Assembly: GCF_007752535.1 (NCBI RefSeq)
Contig: NZ_CP036426.1
Span: 6,882,001-6,946,000 of the forward strand
Direction: 5' to 3'
DNA: 64,000 nucleotides
Source: Tautonia plasticadhaerens
GTDB taxonomy: Bacteria; Planctomycetota; Planctomycetia; Isosphaerales; Isosphaeraceae
The stretch's first letter is position 1. Every line of letters begins with the position of its first letter. Positions 44,243-51,428 of the stretch are shown here, one piece after another. The notes below the pieces were generated by a model. The model was not told where the DNA came from. It worked only from the letters and a program-made list of their open reading frames with translations, and searched no databases. The position numbers and the translations under genes are program-made.

Positions 44243-44324
44243 GGGTGGCCGGGGCAACGCGCAGCGTGCCCCGGTGTCGCGGGCCCCCGGATCCGGGGCA
44301 CGCTGCGCCTCGCCCCGGCCACCC
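44243..44324. repeat. large imperfect inverted repeat, 32-bp arms
   Basis: Arms at 44243-44274 and 44293-44324 pair with three mismatches around an 18-bp loop. It lies between the divergent ends of 44061 and the next frame and could act as a bidirectional terminator or a REP/MITE-like element. No target duplication is visible. Confidence 0.6.
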
Positions 44325-44341
44325 GCCGATGACCCGAAGGA

Positions 44342-44873
44342 CGTGGCGTCCTGCATCGTCCGCTGGGCCGGCGAGGTCGGTCTGCCCGAGTTGGTCGAGG
44401 CGTTGCCGTCGATGCCCGAAGGCGGCGAGGTCTGCCCGCTCTGCCACGGCACCCGCGAGATGCCCCAGGAGGTCATGCCCCGCAGTGAAGACGGCTTCCG
44501 GTACCATTGTCGGCGGTGTGGCGGCCTGGGCTGGACGAACCCCGCCTTCTATGAAGGTGCCGACGTCAAGCCTCAAGACCGATCTCTCCACGCACCTCAG
44601 CCCGTGACGGACCGTGATCGCTGCCGGCCCCGCCCTTCGTCCCGGCGACCGGCCTCCTCCCGATCCTTCGACCTCGACCGCCCTCCCCGTCCCGATCTCC
44701 TGGTCCCAATCCCGGACCTCAAGCGACCTCTCGGCGGGTGGCTGGCGTCGCGACGTGCGGCAGATTGCCGGCACGACCTTCTCTCCGTGCCCGGCGGCCT
44801 CGGCCTCCGGGGCACCCATTACTACGTTCGTCGCCGACGACTCCCAGCCGGTGAGCGGGGCGATCCCCTCTAA
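44342..44873 (+). CDS. possible zinc-ribbon protein, doubtful
   Basis: The frame from GTG 44342 contains CPLCHGTREMPQE and YHCRRCGGLGWTNPAFYEG, two CxxC pairs that look like a genuine zinc ribbon. After about 44600 the sequence is Arg/Pro/Ser-rich and reads like non-coding DNA, so the true 3' end may be lost. No strong ribosome site is seen. It may be a decayed gene. Confidence 0.35.
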
Positions 44874-45016
44874 CCCACGGCCCCCTCACCGGGGGCCCGG
44901 CGTCTGTCCCGGTCGCCCCGCCCGCCGACGGCCGCTCACTGGCTCGCGCTCAGGCCCTCAGATTTGATCGTGTGAGAGGGTCAGCATAATTCTCGCCCTC
45001 GCCCTCGCCCTCGCCC

Positions 45017-46198
45017 TCAGCCCGTACCCGCCGGCAGCCGGCCGTTGAGCTTCTTCCTCCAGGGCACCATCTCCGCCCCCTCCGGCGCCTCGCCGAACTC
45101 CAGGTACTTCCAGAACGCCACCAACAGCTTGCGCGCCAGGGCCACGATCCCCACCTTCCGCGCCCGCGCGTTGCCCGAGCCGAACCGCTCGTGATACCAC
45201 CGGCTCAGCGCGCTCCGCGGCTGGTACTGGAGCCACATCCAGGCCAGTTCCACCAGCATCCACCGCACCCGCCGGTTGCCCGCCTTGCTGATGCCCTGCT
45301 CGCGGTGCGACGAGCCGCTCTGGTACGGCGTCGGCACCAGGCCCACCAGGCTGGCCAACTCGCGGCGGTTCTTGATCCGACGCCACCCGAAGATCTCCTG
45401 CACCAGCAGCCAGGCCCCCACCGGACCGACCCCCTTGAGGTCCATCAGCCGGCGGACCTGCTCGACGTGCGGCGCCGCGTCGTCGCGGACGGCCCGCCGC
45501 TGGGCGTTCTCGCGGTCGCGGACCTGGGCGTCGACGAGCTTCCATCGCTCGAACTCGCGGAGCAGCCGCGCCGCCGTGTGCTCGGGCACCGGGCGGCCGT
45601 CCCACTGCCGCAGGGCGGCCAGCCGCTCGGGCAGGCGGCCGTCGACGACGAACGCCAGGCCGAGGTGGGCCAGCAGCCCCTTGATCCGGTTGGAGTGCTC
45701 GGTCCGCTCGGCCTTCAGGGCCATCAGCTCGCGCTGCGGGGCGCGGCGGTCCTCGTCCTCGGGCGCGGGGACGTTCACCACGGCCCACAGCCCGCGCTCG
45801 CCGCCGTGGTGCCGCTGGAGCATGGCCAGCAGCTTGACGACGTCCAGGCCGTCGCTCTTGGCGCGGCGGGCGCGGCGGTTGACCTCGATGCTGGCCGGGT
45901 CGACGACGAGGTTCTCGTGGCCGTGGTGGATCAGGTAGCGATGCAGCCAGAAGCCATCGCGGCCGGCCTCGAAGACCGAGCGGACCGGCGCGTCGTCGGG
46001 CAGGCCGAGGCGTCGGCGGGCCCGGGCGATCTCACGCCGGAGGGCGTCGGTGTCGCGGGCCGGGATGGTGACCTGACGCGGGGCGCGGGCCGGTGCGTCG
46101 GCGAAGGCGAGCTTCCAGGTGGTCCAGCCCAGCTCGAAGGCCAGGTAGAGCGTCGGGGTGGAGGCCGTGCTATGATCGCGGTCGTGGGTCGCTGGCAT
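45017..46198 (-). CDS. IS110-family transposase (DEDD + Transposase_20)
   Basis: From ATG 46198 (MPATHDRDHSTASTPTLYL) 393 residues. The RuvC-like DEDD part starts LYLAFELGWTTWKLAFADAP and contains SVFEAGRDGFWLHRYL and RRARRAKSDGLDVVKLL. The C-terminal domain has LMDLKGVGPVGAWLLVQEIFGW and SLVGLVPTPYQSGSSHREQGISKAGNRRVR with the catalytic Ser. The length is normal and the frame intact. Confidence 0.93.
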   Translation of the reverse strand: MPATHDRDHSTASTPTLYLAFELGWTTWKLAFADAPARAPRQVTIPARDTDALRREIARARRRLGLPDDAPVRSVFEAGRDGFWLHRYLIHHGHENLVVDPASIEVNRRARRAKSDGLDVVKLLAMLQRHHGGERGLWAVVNVPAPEDEDRRAPQRELMALKAERTEHSNRIKGLLAHLGLAFVVDGRLPERLAALRQWDGRPVPEHTAARLLREFERWKLVDAQVRDRENAQRRAVRDDAAPHVEQVRRLMDLKGVGPVGAWLLVQEIFGWRRIKNRRELASLVGLVPTPYQSGSSHREQGISKAGNRRVRWMLVELAWMWLQYQPRSALSRWYHERFGSGNARARKVGIVALARKLLVAFWKYLEFGEAPEGAEMVPWRKKLNGRLPAGTG

Positions 46199-46296
46199 GG
46201 TAAAGACTCCGTATCCGAGGGACCTGCTAACCCCCCTCCTGGAGCTTGCCATGTCGGCGGCTCACAGCAACTCGCCCGGCTCGCTCCGGGCATAGT
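45017..46296 (-). mobile_element. IS110-family element, exact ends undetermined
   Basis: IS110 elements lack clear terminal repeats, so only the transposase-bearing span can be given. The right limit is set by the first integron attC site at 46297; the left end is near the CGCCCT tandem repeat at 44994-45016. The 98 bp between the transposase start and the attC site could hold the element's guide (bridge/seek) RNA, as known for this family. Confidence 0.6.
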
Positions 46297-46396
46297 ATCT
46301 AACCTTGCGCTGCAGCGGACCCGGCCCGCCGCGCAGCTTTCTGGTAACTTCAAACCTTCCCTCGGCGGGTCGGTCCGCTGAGCTTGGGCGTTAGGC
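46297..46396 (+). repeat. attC site 1
   Basis: R'' box ATCTAAC (two changes from GCCTAAC) and R' box GTTAGGC at 46390-46396. Inner boxes CAGCGGAC and GTCCGCTG pair, and CCGGCCCGCCG pairs with the GC-rich strand before them. The altered R'' lies right at the IS110 side, so the insertion may have cut the site's edge. Confidence 0.85.
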
Positions 46397-46430
46397 GGCT
46401 CCGTCCGTTCCTCGTCGCGGAGGGTTGACC

Positions 46431-46925
46431 GTGGATACCATGATCATCGAGTTTGTCCGGGCCGTTCACCAACGGAACATCCGAGAGACCGTGGCCGGCC
46501 TCGCGGTCCTCCCGCTGTTCGCCGCCTGGCTCTATTGGCAACCCGGCTCGGCCGTGGCTGTCCTGGGCAAGGTCCTCGTCATCCTCGGGGTGGTCGTCGC
46601 CCTGGCGGTGACCTGGGGTCGGTTGCACATCCCCGGCTCGGAGCTGGCGGCCTATCCGCCCTCCCGGCACCCGCAGCGATGGCGGCATCGCATGACCGCC
46701 CAGGCGTGGTTCCTGCGGCGGGCGTGGCTGTGGTATATCCTCCCGCTGCTCGGGGGTGGCGGGCTCGTCGCGCTCGCCCCCACCGGCGTCTCGTCCGTCG
46801 TCGGCCTCGCCGTGGCCGGGATCTTGGGGGCATTCGCCGTCTACCTGACGCGGCTGAACGCGGAAGCGGCCAGGTGCATCGAGCAAGACCGCGACGCGTG
46901 GCTCGGGGGGCCGAGCCCCGCCTAA
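46431..46925 (+). CDS. cassette 1: small integral membrane protein
   Basis: GTG 46431 is 6 bases after GGAGGG; ATG 46440 is an alternative. 164 residues with four likely membrane helices (TVAGLAVLPLFAAWLYW, VLGKVLVILGVVVALAVTW, WLWYILPLLGGGGLVAL, SVVGLAVAGILGAFAVYL). No family recognised. The stop TAA is part of the attC box GCCTAAC, the hallmark of a cassette gene. Confidence 0.75.
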   Translation: MDTMIIEFVRAVHQRNIRETVAGLAVLPLFAAWLYWQPGSAVAVLGKVLVILGVVVALAVTWGRLHIPGSELAAYPPSRHPQRWRHRMTAQAWFLRRAWLWYILPLLGGGGLVALAPTGVSSVVGLAVAGILGAFAVYLTRLNAEAARCIEQDRDAWLGGPSPA

Positions 46926-47019
46926 CCTCGCGCTGCAGCGGACCCACCCCGCCGCGGAGGCTTCTGGTAACATCGAAGGTCGCTCGGGCGGGGTGGTCCG
47001 CTGGGCTTGGGCGTTAGGC
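46920..47019 (+). repeat. attC site 2
   Basis: R'' GCCTAAC (46920-46926) and R' GTTAGGC (47013-47019), fully complementary. Inner CAGCGGAC/GTCCGCTG pair. The hairpin tip varies from the other sites. Confidence 0.9.
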
Positions 47020-47069
47020 GGCGTCTGCGAACCCCCACCTCCGACATCCCCATTGGCGAGGAACAAACG

Positions 47070-47459
47070 ATGCGAGAGAAGACGACACAGGTGCTCCTCG
47101 TGATCGTGGCCGCTTTGCTGGTGGTCCATCTCTTCCGAACGGCCCCCTTGCTCCCGATGGCTCGCGCCCAAGGCGTCGCGAAGGCACCCGCCGTCCTCCG
47201 TGCCGAGGCCTTCGAACTCGTCGACAAGACGGGCAAGGTCGTCGCCCAACTCCATCTCGGGGAGGACGGCGGCGGCAATATCCGGCTCCGGAGCGGTGAC
47301 GGCACGGTGCGTGTCAAGCTCGGGGCGACCGCCGATGGTTCCGGCCTCCTCCTGTTCGACAAGGAGGCCGAGCCGGCCGTTTGGCTGGCAGCGAACGAGT
47401 CCGGCACCTCGGCGACGCTCGCCGAGAAGGGCAAGGAGAAGAGGGTCCTCAAGCCGTGA
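47070..47459 (+). CDS. cassette 2: membrane-anchored small protein
   Basis: ATG 47070; 129 residues. One N-terminal membrane or signal helix (TTQVLLVIVAALLVVHLF) and then a beta-rich domain with repeated strands (FELVDKTGKVVAQLHLGEDGGG; GTVRVKLGATADGSGLLLFD; PAVWLAANESGTSATL). The strand pattern resembles a common but uncharacterised group of environmental proteins. GAGGAA lies in front of the start. It ends 18 bp before attC site 3. Confidence 0.75.
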   Translation: MREKTTQVLLVIVAALLVVHLFRTAPLLPMARAQGVAKAPAVLRAEAFELVDKTGKVVAQLHLGEDGGGNIRLRSGDGTVRVKLGATADGSGLLLFDKEAEPAVWLAANESGTSATLAEKGKEKRVLKP

Positions 47460-47477
47460 CCGCCGCTTGCCGGAGCC

Positions 47478-47577
47478 GCCTAACCTCGCGCTGCAGCAGA
47501 CCCGACCCGCCGCGGCGCTCACTGATCATGCGACGGTTTCCTTCGGCGGGCCGGTCCGCTGAGCTTGGGCGATCGGC
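47478..47577 (+). repeat. attC site 3, damaged R' box
   Basis: R'' GCCTAAC is perfect, but the R' position reads GATCGGC instead of GTTAGGC. The T needed at the crossover point is lost. The inner boxes and the hairpin arms remain. Recombination at this border is probably impaired. Confidence 0.8.
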
Positions 47578-47601
47578 GGCCTCAACCACAGGGTAAGAAC
47601 G

Positions 47602-47898
47602 ATGCGGTTCCGCCTCACATTCATCACGGGATTCTCTCTGCTGCTCATGGCCGCCGGCTTATATCTGTCATTCGCCGGTGTGAATGGAGACGTCGCCAGG
47701 TTGGCCCGCTACCTCCTCACCACGCTCGGCATCGTCGGCTGGTTCATTGGCAACAGGCTGGGCGAGCTCGACGAACGGGTCGCGGAACTGGAGAGATTAG
47801 TCACCGCGCAGCAACACCGCGTCATCGACGCTGAATGCCGTACTGCAGTTGGCTCCGCTGTACCGCCCCAAACCGCCCCCTTGTCAGAGGCCGTCTAA
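47602..47898 (+). CDS. cassette 3: two-helix membrane protein with coiled coil
   Basis: ATG 47602 starts 98 residues: helices FRLTFITGFSLLLMAAGLYL and YLLTTLGIVGWFIGN, then a heptad-like ELDERVAELERLVTAQQ segment. No family recognised. Its TAA is part of the R'' box of attC site 4. Confidence 0.7.
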   Translation: MRFRLTFITGFSLLLMAAGLYLSFAGVNGDVARLARYLLTTLGIVGWFIGNRLGELDERVAELERLVTAQQHRVIDAECRTAVGSAVPPQTAPLSEAV

Positions 47899-47991
47899 CC
47901 TCGCGCTGCAGTGGACCCGTCCCGCCGCTGTGCTTCCTGATATCATGGGCTCTCTCTCGGCGGGCCGGTCCGCTGAGCTTGGTCGTTCGGC
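47893..47991 (+). repeat. attC site 4
   Basis: R'' GTCTAAC and R' GTTCGGC (one departure from GTTRRRY at the fourth base). Inner CAGTGGAC/GTCCGCTG pairing has one mismatch. Overall the same type as sites 1-3, 5, 7 and 8. Confidence 0.82.
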
Positions 47992-48017
47992 GGCGGCAAA
48001 ATGGACCGGAGGTTGCC

Positions 48018-48527
48018 CTGGGCCACCAAGCGATTCTCTATGGCCGGATCCAGGAGGACTGGGAGGGGACCGGTTCGCGATGGCCGATCGCTCCGGAATA
48101 TAACCGCGCCGTCCTGGAGGGGCTCCCAGACAGCGACGACCGATGGCCGTTCCTGACCCGCCACATGTTCGCCGTCGCGGCCCGCCCGTTCCACGGCGCC
48201 AGTGACCGAGGGTGGTATCGCGGCTACGTCATCCACTTCGCCGTCAGCACCAAGGATGATCCGGGGGACCCGGGGTGGCCGGATCGGTTCCTCGACAAGC
48301 TTGAGGGACTCGTCCTCAAGCGTATGCTCTGGCTGTCGGCCAAGGTGCATTTCGAGTCGGTGTTCTTCCAGGAGCGAGTCTTCCTCTACGAGGTTGACCG
48401 GGAGTCGCTGGGAGGGTTGTACGACGAGTTGGGCTCGGGCCGTTTCGGGGAGAGGGTCGAGAGCGAGGTGCGTTGGGCTCGGAGGGAACTGCAGGAGATG
48501 GGGTGCCGGCCCAACTGGTTGCGCTGA
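48018..48527 (+). CDS. cassette 4: hypothetical protein with no normal start codon
   Basis: The reading frame GHQAILYGRIQEDWEGTGSR ... REQUIRED stop at 48527 is clearly coding in style (169 residues; RPFHGASDRGWYRGYVIHFA, VHFESVFFQERVFLYEVDRESLGGLYDEL). No ATG, GTG or TTG is present in frame between the cassette border (47986) and this segment. CTG 48018 lies 5 bases after GGAGG and could serve. Otherwise the 5' end is damaged. Several cassette proteins of this look occur in metagenomes, but I recognise no family. Confidence 0.55.
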   Translation: MGHQAILYGRIQEDWEGTGSRWPIAPEYNRAVLEGLPDSDDRWPFLTRHMFAVAARPFHGASDRGWYRGYVIHFAVSTKDDPGDPGWPDRFLDKLEGLVLKRMLWLSAKVHFESVFFQERVFLYEVDRESLGGLYDELGSGRFGERVESEVRWARRELQEMGCRPNWLR

Positions 48528-48530
48528 ACC

Positions 48531-48631
48531 GCCTAACCGCGCGCCGCAGCGGACTCGGCCCGCCGCGGCAGGTTTCTGGTATCATCAAGCTCTGCCTCGG
48601 CGGGCCGGTCCGCTGAGCCCGGTCGTTAGGC
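48531..48631 (+). repeat. attC site 5
   Basis: R'' GCCTAAC (48531-48537) and R' GTTAGGC (48625-48631) are perfect complements. Inner CAGCGGAC/GTCCGCTG. It follows the cassette 4 stop by 3 bp. Confidence 0.9.
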
Positions 48632-48688
48632 GGCACAGCGTGACGCGCCGAGGTGGCTCGCTGCGTGGTGCAAAGACAGCAATCGAGA

Positions 48689-49033
48689 ATGAATCGCTAT
48701 CTCATCTCGTTCCCCGCGTCGGCGATGAGTCACGTCTCCGAGGGAGAACTTCCATCGGTGAGCGAATCGTCACATGACGTCATCCGGGAGGCGAAGGCGG
48801 CTGGCGTCTATGTGTTCGGCGGCGGCATCGACGAGACCGTTCCTCCGGTCATGGTCTCTGCGGAGGGCACTGTGACCCCGGGAACCTATCCTGAGACGAG
48901 CAAGTTCGATGGCGGGTTCTGCGTGCTCAAAGTTCAGTCGCGCGAAGAGGCTGAAGCTTGGGCGGCGAGGCTCGCCGCAGGGTGTCGGTGTGCTCAGGAA
49001 CTGCGGCAGTTCATGTTCGATCCGGAATCTTGA
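48689..49033 (+). CDS. cassette 5: YCII/DGPF-like protein
   Basis: ATG 48689 (MNRYLISFPASAMSHVSEGE) gives 114 residues. The pattern resembles the YCII-related alpha/beta barrel group: hydrophobic first strand RYLISF, central AAGVYVFGGGIDET, GTVTPGTYPETSKFDGGFCVLKVQSREEAEAWAARLAAGC. These proteins are small dimeric putative enzymes of unknown activity. It ends 43 bp before attC site 6. Confidence 0.75.
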   Translation: MNRYLISFPASAMSHVSEGELPSVSESSHDVIREAKAAGVYVFGGGIDETVPPVMVSAEGTVTPGTYPETSKFDGGFCVLKVQSREEAEAWAARLAAGCRCAQELRQFMFDPES

Positions 49034-49076
49034 GTACCGACGAAGCGTCGCTTCCTTGCCAGGGCGAAACGGTGCG

Positions 49077-49202
49077 GCCTAACCCCTCGTTGCAGCCGAC
49101 GGTCGGCGGCATGGCGCCTGGCCCGCGAGGCGCCGTGGTTGATCGTGAGCCTCGCGGGCCAGGCGCCATGCCGCCGACCTCGGCTGAACTCGAACGTTAG
49201 GC
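49077..49202 (+). repeat. attC site 6, a different type from the others
   Basis: R'' GCCTAAC and R' GTTAGGC are perfect, but the body differs. Perfect 30-bp arms at 49102-49131 and 49149-49178 around a 17-base loop, and inner boxes TTGCAGCCGAC / CGGCTGAACTCGAAC of the kind seen in mobile-integron and Vibrio-type sites. The site and its cassette were probably captured from another integron. Confidence 0.9.
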
Positions 49203-49220
49203 GGCTTAAGGGGCGTCTTG

Positions 49221-49502
49221 ATGAAACGCGGCTGCCTGCGGCTGATCGCCGGGACGTTGGGGGGCGGCCTACTCGGTATGCTCATCCTTTTCGCCTGGCT
49301 CAGATGGTCGGACGCCCAGGATCGCGCCGCGGGCCGGGGACCGGCCGACCCCTTCACCGGCGGGATGATGCTCATCGCGCGGGCCTGGGTCTTCTACCCC
49401 GCGTCCTTCATCGCCGGCGCGGCCGCCGGGATGGCCGTCACTTCGATTGCCATGGGGGCGGCCGCCGATCGCCGACCAGGGGCGGAGGAAACGTCGGCCT
49501 GA
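49221..49502 (+). CDS. cassette 6: two-helix membrane protein
   Basis: ATG 49221; 93 residues with helices CLRLIAGTLGGGLLGMLILFAWL and FYPASFIAGAAAGMAVTSIAM and a short Asp/Arg loop. No family recognised. The stop TGA is part of the R'' box GCCTGAC of attC site 7. Confidence 0.7.
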   Translation: MKRGCLRLIAGTLGGGLLGMLILFAWLRWSDAQDRAAGRGPADPFTGGMMLIARAWVFYPASFIAGAAAGMAVTSIAMGAAADRRPGAEETSA

Positions 49503-49596
49503 CCTCGCGCCGCAGCGGACCCGGCCCGCCGCGGCGCCCACTGGTCATGCAACGATTTGTTTCGGCGAGCCGGTCCGCTGAGCTTGGTCGTTGGGC
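49497..49596 (+). repeat. attC site 7
   Basis: R'' GCCTGAC (one change) and R' GTTGGGC (49590-49596). Inner CAGCGGAC/GTCCGCTG pair; same type as the main group. Confidence 0.85.
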
Positions 49597-49617
49597 GTTG
49601 GCGGCGGAGGAGGCTTC

Positions 49618-50070
49618 ATGACGGTCAAGCGTATGGACAACGTCGGCATCGTGGTCGAAGACCTCGATGCCGCCATTGCGTTCTTCGCCGAACTCGGCCT
49701 CGAGCTCGAGGGGCGTGCCCCGATCGAGGGGGACTGGGCCGATGGCGTCACCGGATTACGCGACATGCGCGTCGAGATCGCCATGATGCGGACGCCGGAC
49801 GGTCACAGCCGGCTGGAGCTGTCTCGATTCCTTGCGCCGCCGGTGGTCGCCGATCACCGCGGCGACCCGGTGAACGCGCACGGTTACCTCCGAGTCATGT
49901 TCACCGTGGAGGACATCGACGATACGCTCGCTCGGCTCGGCAAACGCGGCGCGGAGCTCGTCGGCGAAGTGGTCCGGTACGGGGACACGTATCGGCTCTG
50001 CTACATCCGGGGCCCCGAGGGAATCCTCATCGGGCTCGCCCAGGAGCTTGGGCAGCGGGCTGTCCGATGA
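49618..50070 (+). CDS. cassette 7: VOC-family protein
   Basis: ATG 49618 behind GGAGGAGG; 150 residues: VGIVVEDLDAAIAFFAELGLELEG, IAMMRTPDGHSRLELSRF, GYLRVMFTVEDIDDTLARL, and RLCYIRGPEGILIGLAQEL. The two-repeat glyoxalase fold is clear and the final metal-ligand Glu region is slightly altered (EGILIGLAQEL). Frequent cassette cargo in environmental integrons. Confidence 0.85.
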   Translation: MTVKRMDNVGIVVEDLDAAIAFFAELGLELEGRAPIEGDWADGVTGLRDMRVEIAMMRTPDGHSRLELSRFLAPPVVADHRGDPVNAHGYLRVMFTVEDIDDTLARLGKRGAELVGEVVRYGDTYRLCYIRGPEGILIGLAQELGQRAVR

Positions 50071-50128
50071 GCATGCGTGCCGAGTCGAGTGGACCATTCG
50101 TCTTCCGAGGCCGACAGGCCGGGCCGCC

Positions 50129-50229
50129 GCCCAACGTCGCGCCGCAGCGGACCCGGCCCGCCGTGGCGCGTGCTGGTCACTCGACAGATCTCACTCGGAG
50201 GGCCGGTCCGCCGCGCCTGGTCGTTCGGC
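50129..50229 (+). repeat. attC site 8, last of the array
   Basis: R'' GCCCAAC and R' GTTCGGC; inner CAGCGGAC pairs with GTCCGCCG with one change. It is the most divergent of the main group and closes the array on the right. Confidence 0.8.
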
Positions 50230-50345
50230 GGCGAGCCATTTCCCCAATACTCTCGTCGGGGGCACGAATCCCCCCGGGGAGTCGACGGCGATGGGGCGAG
50301 CCCATCCGGAGGTGCCGGATTCGAACGGACCAGGGGGGAACGAGG

Positions 50346-50570
50346 ATGCATTACCACATCTGCGAGGCGAAGTCCGCGAAGGGACTCCGGGAAGAGGTCT
50401 CCCGGCTCCTGGCCAAGGGCTGGCGGCCGCTCGGCGGCGTCGCCACGGTCAACTCGAGTAACTCCGGGAACTGGTGGTACTTCCAGGCGATGATGCTCCT
50501 GGGCGATGATGCGGGCACCTCCTACGACCAGGATGAGGCATTCGCCCTGAGCGACCTGGAACTCGCCTGA
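50346..50570 (+). CDS. DUF1737-like small protein
   Basis: ATG 50346 preceded by GGGGGAACGAGG; 74 residues with AKGLREEVSRLLAKGWRPLGGVATV and WYFQAMML, the DUF1737 pattern. It follows attC site 8 by 116 bp but no further attC lies behind it, so it is either the last cassette with a lost site or the first resident gene. Confidence 0.7.
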   Translation: MHYHICEAKSAKGLREEVSRLLAKGWRPLGGVATVNSSNSGNWWYFQAMMLLGDDAGTSYDQDEAFALSDLELA

Positions 50571-50817
50571 CCGCGCTCATGGGCCCTGTTCTCAAGAGCG
50601 CACCTGCCACCCGACCGGGATCGGGGGGCCGATCGACGGGCCGGCCGGGCCCGCCGGGCAAGAACCGGGGCGACGGGGCGAATCTCCTCCGTCGGCCTCC
50701 TCGAGGGCGGGGAGGCCCCGGCCGAGGGTCGGCCGGGTGGCCTTGCCGCGTGAACGACATCGACCTCGGACGCCCGGCGGCGACCCGCGCCGGGCGATCG
50801 GCCCGCGAGACCGGACG

Positions 50818-51222
50818 ATGAAACGAATCCCGATCGCCTTGATCGGCTTCCCCCTGCCGTTGCTGCTCGGACTCCTCGCCACCCCCGCCCGATCCCAGGA
50901 GGATGCGGGGCAGGTCGCCCGGCTGGAGCGGACGGTCGAGCGGCTGGAGTCGCAGGTGGACCGGCTCCGATCCGACGTCCGGGAGCTAGAGGACCGTCCT
51001 CACGGGAAGACGATCATCGAGAAACACCAGGTCGGCTGGACCGTCCTGCTGCTCTTCGCCGGCTTCTGCGCGCTCTGGGCGCAGGACACGGGGCGGAACC
51101 CGTGGCTCTGGTTCATCCTGGGGCTGATCTTCAACGCGATCGCCGTGGTGGTGCTGCTCTGGAAGAACGCGCAGGATCGGTCGGGGGCGGCGGAGAAGCC
51201 GTACATGCCGGGGGAGGTCTGA
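50818..51222 (+). CDS. coiled-coil membrane protein
   Basis: 134 residues: signal-like start (IPIALIGFPLPLLLGLLATPARS), a heptad segment VARLERTVERLESQVDRLRSDVRELED, and two helices (VGWTVLLLFAGFCALWA, WLWFILGLIFNAIAVVVLLW). No family recognised. No strong ribosome site before ATG 50818. Confidence 0.7.
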   Translation: MKRIPIALIGFPLPLLLGLLATPARSQEDAGQVARLERTVERLESQVDRLRSDVRELEDRPHGKTIIEKHQVGWTVLLLFAGFCALWAQDTGRNPWLWFILGLIFNAIAVVVLLWKNAQDRSGAAEKPYMPGEV

Positions 51223-51428
51223 GGCCGGATCGAGGCGGACCATCCCCGGCCCGGCCACCCGGGGGTCATCGACCCGGGCGCACCCGTGCGAGGCCGGATC
51301 GTGCGGCCGTCGGCGTCGGATGGCCCGGGGGCCTGGAAGTCCCGGGGGAGGTCCGATATCGTGGGCTGCCGGCCCCGGGTCGGCCGAGGGCCGGGCGACG
51401 GGCGGGCGGGCGGAGTCGGAGGCGGTGG

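Larger units (their letters stand above)
46297..50229 (+). mobile_element. integron gene-cassette array (CALIN), 8 attC, 7 cassettes
   Basis: Eight sites of about 100-126 bp recur between small same-strand genes. Each begins with a 7-bp RYYYAAC box (usually GCCTAAC) and ends with GTTRRRY (usually GTTAGGC), and each can fold into a long bottom-strand hairpin. This is the architecture of integron attC sites. With cleavage after the G of GTTRRRY, cassette borders fall at 46391, 47014, 47572, 47986, 48626, 49197, 49591 and 50224. All ORFs point toward their attC, and stop codons of several lie inside the first box. No intI gene or attI is seen, so the window shows only a cluster of attC sites lacking an integrase. 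Confidence 0.88.

Noticed and set aside
44994-45016. CGCCCT tandem repeat as a functional iteron
   Set aside because: Very short, GC-driven and next to the IS110 transposase end; nothing supports a function.
46297-50229. CRISPR array, because of regularly spaced similar repeats
   Set aside because: Repeats are about 100 bp, imperfect, hairpin-forming and separated by genes of different length; they fit attC sites instead.
50300-50335. GGATTCGAAC, a T-loop-like string after the last attC
   Set aside because: Only a partial T-arm; no cloverleaf and no long match to tRNA-Gln at 36113.
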